Shown here: piece by piece, positions 8,601 to 17,263 of the stretch | How positions within the stretch are numbered: the first letter of the stretch is position 1 | Layout: the number at the start of each line of letters is the position of its first letter | Assembly: GCA_040079935.1 (NCBI GenBank) | Contig: JBEBJI010000004.1 | Location: 62,001 to 126,000 of the forward strand | Reading direction: 5' to 3' | DNA length: 64,000 nucleotides | Source of the DNA: Methylotenera_A sp040079935 | GTDB taxonomy: Bacteria; Pseudomonadota; Gammaproteobacteria; Burkholderiales; Methylophilaceae | The notes under the pieces: generated by a model | The model's input: only the letters and a program-made list of their open reading frames with translations | What the model was told of the DNA's origin: nothing | Databases searched by the model: none | Program-made: the position numbers and the translations under genes

Positions 8601-9512
8601 TTTATTAATCGGCCAATGCCAAAAAAAATGCCGACTAAGACGTCCCGCGCATTATTGGGCATAGAAGATAACAGCATGATTCCTGTTATCCGTAACCCAC
8701 AAAAAGTGACGGAAGACTCCGAAGCAGTATTCTATTTTCCCGGTTGTGGTTCAGAGCGTTTGTTCTCTAACGTTGGTTTGGCAACTCAGGCGATGCTGTA
8801 CGAGGTGGGCGCAATCACTGTGCTACCGCCCGGTTACTTGTGTTGTGGTTATCCGCAAACTTCAAGTGGCAATCACGACAAAGGCCAAGAAATTACCACG
8901 GATAACCGCGTGTTGTTCCACCGCGTGGCGAATACGCTCAATTACCTCGACATTAAAACGGTAATCGTGTCGTGCGGCACCTGTATGGATCAACTGCAAA
9001 AATACGAGTTTGAAAAGATTTTCCCAGGTTGCAGGCTACTGGATATTCACGAATATTTGATGGAAAAAGACATGAAGCTTTCAGGTATTACTGGTACAAA
9101 ATACATGTATCATGACCCATGCCACACACCGATGAAGACATATAAACCGTTAGAAGTGACCAATAAGCTCATGGGAACTGACGTGCAGTTGAATGACCGC
9201 TGCTGTGGGGAAAGCGGCACCTTTGCTGTAGCCCGCCCAGATATTGCTACGCAGGTAAAAATGCGTAAGCAGGAGGAGCTGGCAAAAGGAATGCAGAAAA
9301 TGGGTTTAACGGTAGGCAATCCTGAAGAAAAAGTAAAAATTCTTACATCATGTCCAAGCTGTCTACAAGGCTTGGCGCGCTATGGTGAAGATACGGGCAT
9401 AGAGGCGGATTATATTGTAGTGGAAATGGCGAAGCATATTCTGGGCGAAAATTGGATGCGCGAGTATGTGGAGAGAGTGAATAATGGCGGGATAGAGAAG
9501 GTGTTGTTGTAG
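5643..9512 (+). CDS. Large FAD and 4Fe-4S oxidoreductase (D-lactate/glycolate dehydrogenase-like fusion)
   Basis: The 1289-residue protein fuses several parts. Residues 1-170 are an N-terminal region I associate with DUF3683. A FAD-binding-4 domain follows (PRGGGTGYTGGAIPLTP near 208), then a FAD-oxidase C-terminal domain ending with GEHGIGITKMEYL near 747. Two 4Fe-4S motifs come next (CLRCGKCKPVC near 822 and CTVCHKCLNPCP near 883), then two cysteine-rich CCG domains (CCGYPQTS, SCGTCMDQL, DRCCGESGTFA, TSCPSCLQGL). This is GlcD plus GlcF on one chain, so oxidation of a 2-hydroxy acid with electrons passed to the quinone pool or a partner is likely. The real substrate is unknown. Confidence 0.85.
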   Translation: MNAPVPLEILQSEPAPATRLREIPYNYTSFSDREIVIRFLGTECWGILNELRGERKTGRSARMLFEVLGDIWVVSRNPYLQDDLLDNPKRRKALIDALHHRIDAIDERGSDNEKVNKLVNAAKIAVEKFAEDFRQTYDLRKKALSKLSKLTRKDNIQFDGLARVSHVTDATDWRVEYPFVVLNPDTEIEIAALVRACIELGLTVIPRGGGTGYTGGAIPLTPMSAVINTEKLDQHTGVQMRTLPGVSRQVATIECGAGVVTRRAMEAATEAGLEFACDPTSADACCIGGNVAMNAGGKKAVLWGTALDNLASWRMVTPDAKWLEVERLDHNLGKIHDIAMARFKVTRYDTDMKTQLGEPEILEIAGPSFRKVGLGKDVTDKFLSGLPGIQKEGCDGLITTATFILHRMPKHVRTIALEFFGNVSHAVPAIVEIKDYLDSTAKKDVAVIMAGLEHMDERYIKAVGYATKAARQQRPKMVLIADIASDDENAVGEVASKVVRMCNARDGEGFIAVSSDARKKFWLDRARTAAIAKHTNAFKINEDVVIPLPKLGDYSDGVERINIELSINNKLKLLNALEVFMQGELPLQADEDGNGDAEMVHAKQAIALQLLRDLRSRWSLILSNLDSPISALGELGKPLKKYENVFRAVQSYDLRISWKRELKRPMEEIFAGREYQKILNELDSIHKKVLKSRVFIALHMHAGDGNVHTNIPVNSDDYEMMHDAHTAVDRVMVLAKSLNGVISGEHGIGITKMEYLDQSTIDNFTAYKNKVDPNGHFNKGKLLAGSGLENAYTPSFGLLEQESIIMEQSDIGEIADDISDCLRCGKCKPVCTTHVPRANLLYSPRNKILGTSLLIEAFLYEEQTRRGISLKHFDEFNDVADHCTVCHKCLNPCPVDIDFGDVSIKMRNFLREQGKKKFNPGTALGMTFLNLKDPATIKLMRLFMVGIGYRAQNFAHLLAKKFGLLKDKIRPPATVGKPEIKAQIVHFINRPMPKKMPTKTSRALLGIEDNSMIPVIRNPQKVTEDSEAVFYFPGCGSERLFSNVGLATQAMLYEVGAITVLPPGYLCCGYPQTSSGNHDKGQEITTDNRVLFHRVANTLNYLDIKTVIVSCGTCMDQLQKYEFEKIFPGCRLLDIHEYLMEKDMKLSGITGTKYMYHDPCHTPMKTYKPLEVTNKLMGTDVQLNDRCCGESGTFAVARPDIATQVKMRKQEELAKGMQKMGLTVGNPEEKVKILTSCPSCLQGLARYGEDTGIEADYIVVEMAKHILGENWMREYVERVNNGGIEKVLL

Positions 9513-9524
9513 CATATATTTTTG

Positions 9525-9563
9525 ATGCCCTGTAGCCCAATATCCATGAGCCTTCCAGAGCAT
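9525..9563. repeat. Palindromic element, intergenic copy A
   Basis: The 39-bp copy begins 12 bases after the stop of the large oxidoreductase. Its arms ATGCCCTG and CAGAGCAT pair apart from one G-T step, and the core is CAATATCCATG. It is flanked by the direct repeat GCATATATTT at 9512-9521 and 9560-9569, which may be a target duplication or chance. It could also act as a terminator. Confidence 0.75.
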
Positions 9564-9677
9564 ATATTTATGCATTTAAAATGAATGTTTATCCTTTAAA
9601 ATAGATGACATGCTACGCAGGAATGGCGCTGCTGGTATTCAACGTGTCATTGGCGATATTTCGCGTTAGAATGCCAC

Positions 9678-10454
9678 ATGAATAAGTTGTATTTAACACT
9701 ATTTCTTTTACTTCAAAGCACTATAGTTTTTGCTGAAGCTGAAAACGTTCGCTGGCATGCAGGTATTGGAGATGCCAGCATTTTCGGTTGGATAACTGTA
9801 GTGGTTTACTTACTCGCTACTTTTCGATGCGTTGTTAAAGCAAAAGACTCTAAAAAATTTGGTGGTAATTATCAATTTTGGCTTTATTTAGGCGCCTTTT
9901 TATTGCTGTTGGCGGTTAATAAACAGCTAGATTTGCAAAGTTGGTTGACTGAAATTGTTAAAGATAGTGCGCAAGCACATGGATGGTATGGGCATAGAAG
10001 GCCAGTGCAAATTGTTTTTATAGCGATGCTGGGTTTAGGTGTGTTGATTGCGCTCCTAGGTTTGCGTTTATTTTTAGCTAATTCTTGGCGGCATAATAAA
10101 TTAACTTGGATGGGCATTATATTGCTTTGCACGTTTATTTTAATGCGAGCGGCATCTTTTCACCATTTTGATATTTTTATTAACCGACCTGTTTTAGGTT
10201 TAAAATTTAACGTGATATTTGAAATAGGCGCAATTTTACTCATTATTTCAGGTACTTTTTTCAATAAAAAAACTCCAAATCTTTTAGCCATCAACACCTT
10301 CCCTATGAATGGATATGCTGAAATTATTAACGAAGGTGATGATGTACAGTGCCCGCAATGCGGCGTTCAACCACTTGCAAAAACGATTGAAGGCCGTTTA
10401 TTCAAATGCAGAGGCTGTGGTAATAAATTCATTGTGCGCGTGTTGAATAGCTAG
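9678..10454 (+). CDS. Hypothetical multi-pass membrane protein with C-terminal zinc ribbon
   Basis: The 258-residue protein has an N-terminal signal or membrane segment and about five further hydrophobic segments between residues 35 and 200. A cytoplasmic tail follows with two CxxC knuckles, CPQCG and CRGCG, separated by about 17 residues, which is a zinc-ribbon arrangement. I do not recognise the membrane part. It sits alone between the oxidoreductase and pyrD, 40 bases before pyrD. The role is unknown; the zinc ribbon suggests a protein or nucleic-acid contact on the cytoplasmic side. Confidence 0.65.
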   Translation: MNKLYLTLFLLLQSTIVFAEAENVRWHAGIGDASIFGWITVVVYLLATFRCVVKAKDSKKFGGNYQFWLYLGAFLLLLAVNKQLDLQSWLTEIVKDSAQAHGWYGHRRPVQIVFIAMLGLGVLIALLGLRLFLANSWRHNKLTWMGIILLCTFILMRAASFHHFDIFINRPVLGLKFNVIFEIGAILLIISGTFFNKKTPNLLAINTFPMNGYAEIINEGDDVQCPQCGVQPLAKTIEGRLFKCRGCGNKFIVRVLNS

Positions 10455-10494
10455 AGATATTTTTAATAGTTGTTATCTCGCGTAAAATGTCGGC

Positions 10495-11511
10495 ATGAAC
10501 ATTTACTCCCTCGCCAAATCTTTTCTGTTTCAACTCGATGCGGAATTGACGCATGACTTGACGCTTAAAACTTTAAAATTTGCAGAAAAATCAGGCGTTT
10601 TAAATTTTTATCCTAAAGCACCAATCTGCGCGCCGCGGCAGGTGATGGGCTTAACATTCCCTAACGCAGTTGGTTTGGCGGCTGGGTTAGATAAAAATGG
10701 CGCAGTAATTGATGGCTTTAGTCAATTGGGTTTTGGTTTTATCGAAGTCGGAACCGTAACGCCACGCGCTCAGCCAGGAAATCCGCGCCCACGCTTGTTT
10801 CGTGTGAAAGAAGCTGAAGGCATTATTAACCGTTTTGGTTTTAATAATTTGGGCGTGGATAATTTAGTCGAGAATGTTAAAGCGGCAAAATTTAATGGTA
10901 TTTTGGGTATTAATATCGGCAAAAATTTTGATACTCCGATGGAAAAGGCGGCAGATGATTATTTAATTTGCATGCAAAAAGTGTACGCGCATGCCAGCTA
11001 TATTACGGTAAATATCTCATCGCCAAACACCAAAAACTTACGCGATTTACAGGCCGCAGAGGCGCTATCTGCCTTGCTTGCAGGCTTGAAGCTTGAGCAA
11101 AAAAAATTATCAGAAAAGCACGGAAAATATGTACCGATTGTCCTAAAAATTGCGCCAGATTTAACAGAACCACAAGTGATTGAAATCGCCGATTTGTTGA
11201 TGCAACACAAGATAGATGGCGTGATTGCAACGAATACGACCTTGAGTCGCGATGCGGTAAAAGGCATGGAAAACGCAGAGGAAACGGGCGGCTTATCTGG
11301 CGCGCCAGTGCGCAATCAATCAACTTTGGTCATTCAGCAACTGTCAAAAAAACTGCAAGGCGCACTGCCGATTATTGGCGTCGGCGGTATTTTGAATGGT
11401 GCAGATGCGGTGGAGAAAATTGCGGCAGGCGCTGATTTAGTGCAGGTGTACAGCGGTTTGATTTACAAAGGGCCGAAGTTGGTTCGCGATATTTGTAAAA
11501 CCTTAGGTTGA
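10495..11511 (+). CDS. pyrD: Dihydroorotate dehydrogenase (quinone), class 2
   Basis: The 338-residue enzyme matches class 2 PyrD in length. It has a short amphipathic N-terminal helix for membrane and quinone contact (residues 1-30), the GLAAGLDKNG segment near residue 62, NISSPNTKNLRDLQ near 175 (with the catalytic serine) and the FMN phosphate-binding GVGGILNGADA near 295. It oxidises dihydroorotate to orotate, the fourth step of pyrimidine synthesis, with ubiquinone as acceptor. The stop codon overlaps the ATG of the following glutathione-transferase gene by one base, so the two are translationally coupled. Confidence 0.95.
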   Translation: MNIYSLAKSFLFQLDAELTHDLTLKTLKFAEKSGVLNFYPKAPICAPRQVMGLTFPNAVGLAAGLDKNGAVIDGFSQLGFGFIEVGTVTPRAQPGNPRPRLFRVKEAEGIINRFGFNNLGVDNLVENVKAAKFNGILGINIGKNFDTPMEKAADDYLICMQKVYAHASYITVNISSPNTKNLRDLQAAEALSALLAGLKLEQKKLSEKHGKYVPIVLKIAPDLTEPQVIEIADLLMQHKIDGVIATNTTLSRDAVKGMENAEETGGLSGAPVRNQSTLVIQQLSKKLQGALPIIGVGGILNGADAVEKIAAGADLVQVYSGLIYKGPKLVRDICKTLG

Positions 11512-12110
11512 TGCTCCCCATACTTTATAGTTATCGCCGTTGCCCCTACGCAATGCGCGCGCGAATGGCGCTAAAACTTGCTAATATTGAAGTTGAAATT
11601 CGCGAAATCTCATTACGTGAAAAACCTACGCATATGTTGCAAGTTTCAACAAAAGCGACTGTTCCAGTGTTGATTCTTCCAGATGAAAGTGTGATTGAAG
11701 AAAGCTTAGAAATCATGCTTTTTGCACTAAAAGAACATGCTCTAGGAGGCAATATCCATGCGGCTTGCAGGGCGCTTATTTTAGAGAATGATACGAGCTT
11801 TAAACAAGCCTTAGATGCTTATAAATACCCTGAACGGTTTCCAACTAAGACGCAAATGCAGCATCGCGCAGGTGGTGAAGTGTTTTTACAAAAGCTAGAA
11901 AACTTGCTTGAGCAAAATAGTAATTTGTTTGGTGCCATGCCCAGTTTGGCAGACATTGCGATTTTTCCTTTTATTCGACAATTTGCAGCGGTGGATGCGG
12001 TTTGGTTTGAAAATTCAACATATCCAAAATTGTGCGCTTGGCTTAATGAGTGGGTAGATTCTGAATTATTTAAAAGCGTGATGACAAAAAACCCGACTTT
12101 TATAGATTAG
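11511..12110 (+). CDS. Glutathione S-transferase family protein
   Basis: About 199 residues. The N-terminal thioredoxin-like domain starts LPILYSYRRCPYAMRARMAL, with a Cys-Pro-Tyr active-site motif as in glutaredoxin-2-like transferases. A helical C-terminal domain follows (residues about 95-190). I chose the ATG at 11511 over an upstream TTG because it overlaps the pyrD stop and gives the usual N-terminus. The linker between the domains (residues 76-88) is made by a copy of the 39-bp palindromic element and reads ALGGNIHAACRA. Substrate unknown. The stop codon lies inside the loop of a terminator hairpin. Confidence 0.82.
   Translation: MLPILYSYRRCPYAMRARMALKLANIEVEIREISLREKPTHMLQVSTKATVPVLILPDESVIEESLEIMLFALKEHALGGNIHAACRALILENDTSFKQALDAYKYPERFPTKTQMQHRAGGEVFLQKLENLLEQNSNLFGAMPSLADIAIFPFIRQFAAVDAVWFENSTYPKLCAWLNEWVDSELFKSVMTKNPTFID
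11737..11775 (+). repeat. Palindromic element, in-frame coding copy 2
   Basis: The sequence matches the intergenic copy at 26903-26941 at 30 of 39 positions by my count, including a 13-base run AATATCCATGCGG. It encodes ALGGNIHAACRA in the linker between the two domains of the glutathione-transferase-like protein. The frame is the same as in the other coding copies. Confidence 0.7.
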
Positions 12111-12123
12111 AAGTCGGGTTTTT
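12086..12123. terminator. Bidirectional intrinsic terminator between the GST gene and clpA
   Basis: The stem AAAACCCGACTT (12087-12098) pairs with AAGTCGGGTTTT (12111-12122), with a run of A before and T after, so it can stop transcription from both convergent genes. The GST stop codon TAG lies in the loop. A second small hairpin, CCCGAC-TTGC-GTCGGG (12126-12141), follows directly and repeats the same stem core. Confidence 0.85.
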
Positions 12124-12163
12124 ACCCCGACTTGCGTCGGGTAATTTTGTTCAAAATTAAGTC

Positions 12164-14455
12164 TTACACCGTTTCTGCTTCTGGTTTTGGCGTTGCTGGC
12201 TTTCGTGGCTCCACAATTTCATCAAACACCAATTTCACTTGGTCTTTGTCGTCAATGTCCACATGTACATTGCCACCATTAGCCAGTTTGCCAAACAATA
12301 ATTCATCCGCCAACGCTTTGCGAATGGTGTCTTGAATCAAGCGTGCCATTGGGCGTGCGCCCATCAGCGGGTCAAAACCTTTTTTGCCTAAATAAGTTTT
12401 AAGCGCATCGCTAAATGTAACCTCCACTTTCTTCTCGTGCAATTGGTCTTCTAACTGCATCAAGAATTTATCCACAACGCGGATGATGACGTCTTGCGAT
12501 AATGACGCAAACGATACTGTCGCATCCAAACGGTTGCGGAATTCTGGTGAGAATAGGCGTTTAATATCGGCTTGTTCGTCGCCCGCTTGCTTGCTATTAG
12601 TAAAGCCAATGCTTGATTGCGCCAAGTTTTCCGCGCCAGCATTCGTCGTCATAATAATGGTGACATTGCGGAAATCGGCTTTGCGGCCATTGTTATCGGT
12701 GAGCGTGCCGTGATCCATCACTTGCAACAGAATATTGAAAATGTCTGGGTGAGCCTTTTCGATTTCGTCGAGCAGCAATACGCAGTAGGGCTGCTTGGTA
12801 ATTGCTTCAGTCATCAAGCCGCCTTGCTCAAAACCAACATAGCCAGGAGGCGCGCCGATTAAGCGTGACACGGCATGCCGCTCCATATATTCGCTCATGT
12901 CAAAGCGAATCAATTCGATGCCCATGATGTAGGCGAGTTGTTTGGCAACTTCGGTTTTACCCACACCTGTCGGTCCGCTGAACAAAAAGCTGCCAACAGG
13001 TTTGTTGTTGCCACCAAGGCCGCTGCGGGCCATTTTAACGGCCGTTGTCAGCACTTCAATGGCTATGTCCTGACCGAAAACGACAGCCTTTAAATCGCGT
13101 TCCAGCGTTTTTAGCGCAGTGCGGTCGTCGGTTGAGATATTTTTGGGCGGAATGCGCGCGATTTTGGCGATAATGTCCTCAATCTCTTTATTGCCTATGA
13201 CTTTTTTCTGTTTAGATTTCGGTAAAATGCGCTGTGCCGCGCCTGCCTCGTCAATGACGTCAATGGCTTTATCAGGCAAATGACGATCATTAATGTATTT
13301 AGCAGAAAGTTCAGCTGCCGTGGTAAGCGCGCCAGCGCTGTATTTCACGCTGTGGTGCTCTTCAAAGCGCGATTTCAAGCCTTTTAAAATTTCGATGGTC
13401 TCGGCCACGCTAGGCTCAACCACGTCAATTTTTTGGAATCGACGCGACAGTGCGTGATCTTTCTCAAAAATACCGCGATATTCCTGGTAGGTGGTCGCAC
13501 CTATGCATTTAAGTGTGCCGTTTGAAAGCGCAGGTTTAAGCAAATTAGAAGCGTCAAGCGTGCCGCCGCTGGCCGCGCCAGCGCCAATCAATGTATGAAT
13601 TTCATCGATAAATAAAATCGCATCTGGTTTCTCCGCCAGTTGTTTCATCACCGCTTTAAGGCGTTGCTCGAAATCACCGCGATATTTAGTGCCCGCCAAT
13701 AATGCACCCATGTCGAGCGAATAAACAGTCGCATTTGCCAATACCTCAGGAATTTCTTTATTTACAATACGACTCGCTAGGCCTTCGGCAATGGCGGTTT
13801 TGCCCACGCCCGCTTCGCCCACCAATAAGGGATTGTTTTTGCGACGACGGCATAAAGTTTGAATGACGCGCTCTAGCTCTGGCGCGCGGCCAATGAGCGG
13901 GTCAATTTTGCCTGCCGCTACTTGCGCATTCAGGTTAAGCGTAAAGTTCTCAAGCGCACCATTGGGTGCGGCTTCCATTTCAACATCGGTTTCGCCGCCA
14001 TCTGCTTTGCCGTCGCCTTCCGGCAGTTTTGCCACGCCGTGCGAGATAAAATTGACTACATCTAAACGCGTAATACCTTGTTGATGCAAGAAAAACACCG
14101 CGTGCGAATCTTTTTCACCATAAATAGCAACCAGTACATTTGCACCAGTGACTTCTTTTTTGCCACTAGATTGTACGTGCAACATGGCGCGCTGAATCAC
14201 GCGTTGAAAGCCTAGCGTAGGCTGAGTATCTACTTCATCCTCGCCGCCCACAACGGGTGTGTGTTCCTCAATGTAGTGAATAAGCTCGGTGCGCAACACT
14301 TCAAATTTTGCACCGCAGGCGCGCAACACTTCCGCTGCAGTGGGGTTATCAATCATCGCTAGCAGCAAATGCTCAACCGTAATGAGTTCATGGCGCTTTT
14401 GTCGCGCGTCCATAAAGGCCATGTGTAAACTCACTTCTAATTCTTGCGCTATCAT
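12164..14455 (-). CDS. clpA: ATP-dependent Clp protease ATP-binding subunit ClpA
   Basis: The 763-residue unfoldase has a Clp-N double repeat (residues 1-140) and two AAA+ modules. Walker A motifs are GEAGVGKTA near residue 215 and GPTGVGKTE near 497, and Walker B segments are ILFIDEIHTL and VLLLDEIEKAH. The length and domain order match ClpA (about 750-760). It unfolds substrates and feeds them into ClpP. The adaptor gene clpS lies upstream on the same strand, 60 bases away, the standard arrangement. Confidence 0.96.
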   Translation of the reverse strand: MIAQELEVSLHMAFMDARQKRHELITVEHLLLAMIDNPTAAEVLRACGAKFEVLRTELIHYIEEHTPVVGGEDEVDTQPTLGFQRVIQRAMLHVQSSGKKEVTGANVLVAIYGEKDSHAVFFLHQQGITRLDVVNFISHGVAKLPEGDGKADGGETDVEMEAAPNGALENFTLNLNAQVAAGKIDPLIGRAPELERVIQTLCRRRKNNPLLVGEAGVGKTAIAEGLASRIVNKEIPEVLANATVYSLDMGALLAGTKYRGDFEQRLKAVMKQLAEKPDAILFIDEIHTLIGAGAASGGTLDASNLLKPALSNGTLKCIGATTYQEYRGIFEKDHALSRRFQKIDVVEPSVAETIEILKGLKSRFEEHHSVKYSAGALTTAAELSAKYINDRHLPDKAIDVIDEAGAAQRILPKSKQKKVIGNKEIEDIIAKIARIPPKNISTDDRTALKTLERDLKAVVFGQDIAIEVLTTAVKMARSGLGGNNKPVGSFLFSGPTGVGKTEVAKQLAYIMGIELIRFDMSEYMERHAVSRLIGAPPGYVGFEQGGLMTEAITKQPYCVLLLDEIEKAHPDIFNILLQVMDHGTLTDNNGRKADFRNVTIIMTTNAGAENLAQSSIGFTNSKQAGDEQADIKRLFSPEFRNRLDATVSFASLSQDVIIRVVDKFLMQLEDQLHEKKVEVTFSDALKTYLGKKGFDPLMGARPMARLIQDTIRKALADELLFGKLANGGNVHVDIDDKDQVKLVFDEIVEPRKPATPKPEAETV

Positions 14456-14515
14456 TTTTTACCTTTAACTTTCATATGCTTACTCTACGCTGGTACTTTT
14501 AATTTGTCCGCCAGT

Positions 14516-14827
14516 TTAAGCTGGCTCTACTACACACTGCAAGGGGTGCTGCGCTTCCTTAGCATGCGTCATTACCTGATTCATCTTAGTTTCCGCGATA
14601 TCTTGCGGATACACGCCACATACGCCCATACCTTCCGTATGTACTTTGAGCATAATTTGCGTTGCTTGTTCACGACTTTTGTTAAAAAAGTGTTGAATCG
14701 TTTCCACAACAAACTCCATAGGAGTGTAATCGTCATTTAACAGCAAAACTTTAAACATTTCGGGCAGTTTTGGTTTAACTGCGCTAGGCTTAAGTGCGGT
14801 ATCGCCAGTACTATGTGTATTTGCCAT
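14516..14827 (-). CDS. clpS: ClpS adaptor protein
   Basis: The 103-residue protein carries the ClpS core: KVLLLNDDYTPMEFVVETIQ (about residues 26-45), then THEGMGVCGVYPQDIAETK-like substrate-pocket and ClpA-binding segments with VHTEGMGVCG near 64. ClpS delivers N-degron substrates to ClpAP. It starts the clpS-clpA unit. The first 20 residues are a variable, probably disordered extension typical of the family. Confidence 0.95.
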   Translation of the reverse strand: MANTHSTGDTALKPSAVKPKLPEMFKVLLLNDDYTPMEFVVETIQHFFNKSREQATQIMLKVHTEGMGVCGVYPQDIAETKMNQVMTHAKEAQHPLQCVVEPA

Positions 14828-14938
14828 GTGCTTATTAATTTATTACTTAGTTGTATTTTGAGCCGAATGGAGAAAATTTCAAGCCCAAAGTGAATAGGGC
14901 TATTAGTTTTCTTAAACTTTAAGGAAGTTTTAGGTGCT

Positions 14939-16210
14939 TTAGGGGAATATTTTGACGCTTTTGACGATTCTGTCCTGCGTTTGCACGATTTCTAACGTGT
15001 GCTCTCTCACTCTAAAACTAGTGCCAGCCTCAGGAATATCTTCAAAATGTTCGATAATCAAACCATTTAAAGTACGCGGGCCATCGACTGGTAGATTCAA
15101 GTTGAGCTTCTTATTCAAATCACGCAGGCTACTACTACCATCCACAAGCCAGCTTCCATCGGCCTCTTGGCGATAACTGCCCACACGGCTGGGTGATTGC
15201 GTGGTGAAATCGCCAATCACTTCTTCTAGAATATCTTCTAGCGTAATTAAGCCTTTAAATTCGCCATATTCATCTACAACCAGCGCGATACGTTCTTGGT
15301 TCTCTTGAAATTGTTGTATTTGTGTATAAAGTGGCGTACCAGCAGGTACAAAGTAGGGCGCTTCAATAATTTCGCGCAATGCTTCTTTGCTTAAATCGTC
15401 ATCCTGCAGGTGCGCCCGTAGCTGGTTGATAACCTTGCGAATATGAATAATGCCGATAATATCTTCACTGTCGCCCTCGCGCACTGGTAGGCGCGTATGA
15501 TGGCTGTTAGAAATGCGTTGCAGGATATCGTCAATGGGTGAATCAAAATCAATCACTTCCACTTGCGTGTGCGCCGTCATCACGTCGTCCACAGTAATTT
15601 TCTCTAGCTCAAACAAATTGAGCAAAATAGTGCGGTGTTTTTTGGGCAGAAAATGTCCCGCATCGGTCACAATGCTACGTAGCTCGTCCATGCTGAGCGA
15701 TTGTACACCGTCACTAAAGTTAACATTGACGCGAAATAACTTAAGCAAGCCTTCGACAAATAAATTGATAAACCAAACTACCGGGTATAACACTTTTAAA
15801 AGCGGATAGAGAATATAACTGCATATAATACCAAGTTTTTCAGGGTAAGCGGCGGCGATAACTTTGGGTGTAATTTCGCTAAACACTAAAATAGCAAACG
15901 TCACCGCTAAGGTGCCGATCATCAGTATCCATTCGCCTTCGCCAAATAATTCAACAGTAATCAGCGTGACGAGTGTGGCCGATGCGGCATTGGCGAAGTT
16001 ATTACACAGTAAAATCACACCGAGAAGTTTGTCAGTTTTGGCCAATAACGCACTGGCAATGCGCGCGCCGCGGTGGCCTTCTTTTACCAAATGACGCAAC
16101 CGATAACGGTTAAGCGACATCAAGCTGGTTTCAGCAACTGAGAAAAAGCCAGAAATGAGTAGCAACAAGGCTAAAATCGCCAGTTGCCACGATATGGGAA
16201 TATTATCCAA
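14939..16210 (-). CDS. Hemolysin-family membrane protein with CNNM and CBS domains (CorC/YfjD-like)
   Basis: The 423-residue protein has an N-terminal CNNM (DUF21) membrane domain with about four hydrophobic segments (residues 5-150), followed by a CBS-domain pair (about 205-330, with HTRLPVREGDSEDIIGIIH) and a C-terminal CorC/HlyC transporter-associated domain (about 345-420). Proteins of this kind act in magnesium or cobalt homeostasis, possibly efflux. The name hemolysin is historical. It lies between clpS and secF on the same strand. The ion specificity is not visible. Confidence 0.85.
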   Translation of the reverse strand: MDNIPISWQLAILALLLLISGFFSVAETSLMSLNRYRLRHLVKEGHRGARIASALLAKTDKLLGVILLCNNFANAASATLVTLITVELFGEGEWILMIGTLAVTFAILVFSEITPKVIAAAYPEKLGIICSYILYPLLKVLYPVVWFINLFVEGLLKLFRVNVNFSDGVQSLSMDELRSIVTDAGHFLPKKHRTILLNLFELEKITVDDVMTAHTQVEVIDFDSPIDDILQRISNSHHTRLPVREGDSEDIIGIIHIRKVINQLRAHLQDDDLSKEALREIIEAPYFVPAGTPLYTQIQQFQENQERIALVVDEYGEFKGLITLEDILEEVIGDFTTQSPSRVGSYRQEADGSWLVDGSSSLRDLNKKLNLNLPVDGPRTLNGLIIEHFEDIPEAGTSFRVREHTLEIVQTQDRIVKSVKIFP

Positions 16211-16291
16211 AGAGAGTTAAATCAAAAAACATGATGCGCTTAGTTTACCTGCTAATAGCCTTAATAATCAAGCGTTTGAATAATGTAAAGC

Positions 16292-17239
16292 TTATGGCGT
16301 AGCCTCTGCGCCTTCTTTGTTAGCGTCTTTTTTATCTACATCGCCAATTAAATTAGCGCGATTCACGCCCAGCCACATGGCTATTGGGCAGGCAACCAAC
16401 ACAGAAGAATAAATGCCAAACAAAATTCCGATAGTCAGCGCAAGCGCGAAGTTGTGCAACACTTCTCCGCCGAATAGCAACATGGAGCCGACCATGGTTT
16501 GCGTCATGGCGTGGGTGATGACGGTACGCGACATGGTACGGGTAATGGCGTTGTCTATGACTTGCACTACGCTAGCTTTACGCATTTTTCTGAAGTTTTC
16601 ACGCACTCGGTCAAACACCACCACTGATTCATTCACCGAATAACCTAACACCGCCAAAATCGCCGCCAACACGGTCAAGTTGAAATCCCATTGAAAGAAG
16701 GCGAAAAAGCCTAAAATAATCACCACATCGTGCATGTTTGCGATAATCGCAGCTACCGCAAAACGCCACTCAAAACGAATCGCCAAATAGGCCATAATGC
16801 CCGCGCAAACTAAAAGCAGCGCCAAGCCGCCGTTGGCATAAAGCTCATCGCCCACTTGCGAGCCGACAGATTCTACGCGCCGAATTTCAGCTTTTGGATC
16901 GGCAGTTTGCAAAGCTTTAGTCACAGTTTCAGAGAGCTCAGCAATCGACATCTCTTTCTTTAGCGGCAGACGAATTAATACATCGCGACTAGTGCCAAAA
17001 TTTTGCACGGTAGCATCTTTTAGGCCAATCGAATCAACCGCTTTGCGGATACTATCGATGTCGGCAGCTTGTGGATAATTGACTTCCATCACTGTTCCAC
17101 CTGTGAAATCAACGCCATAATGCAAGCCTTTTGTGGCTAAAAAGAATACCGCCAAAATAAAAGTAATCAGAGAAATGGCTGTCGTAATACGGCCATAGCT
17201 CATAAACGGGATGTCTTTTTTAATTCTAAATAATTCCAT
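16292..17239 (-). CDS. secF: Protein translocase subunit SecF
   Basis: The 315-residue membrane protein has six predicted spans and a periplasmic domain after the first one. Family signs are VDFTGGTVMEV near residue 42 and the RND-like core ILAVLGYSVNESVVVFDRVREN near residue 190. SecF works with SecD and YajC, using the proton gradient to pull proteins through SecYEG. It follows secD with a 24-base gap. The C-terminal tail is short and charged. Confidence 0.96.
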   Translation of the reverse strand: MELFRIKKDIPFMSYGRITTAISLITFILAVFFLATKGLHYGVDFTGGTVMEVNYPQAADIDSIRKAVDSIGLKDATVQNFGTSRDVLIRLPLKKEMSIAELSETVTKALQTADPKAEIRRVESVGSQVGDELYANGGLALLLVCAGIMAYLAIRFEWRFAVAAIIANMHDVVIILGFFAFFQWDFNLTVLAAILAVLGYSVNESVVVFDRVRENFRKMRKASVVQVIDNAITRTMSRTVITHAMTQTMVGSMLLFGGEVLHNFALALTIGILFGIYSSVLVACPIAMWLGVNRANLIGDVDKKDANKEGAEATP

Positions 17240-17263
17240 AATCTTTACTCTATCAATGCTTAA

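Noticed and set aside
9751..9779. An 8-base inverted repeat GCTGGCAT / ATGCCAGC inside the hypothetical membrane protein gene
   Set aside because: It lacks the core of the 39-bp element and codes for an ordinary peptide, so chance is more likely.
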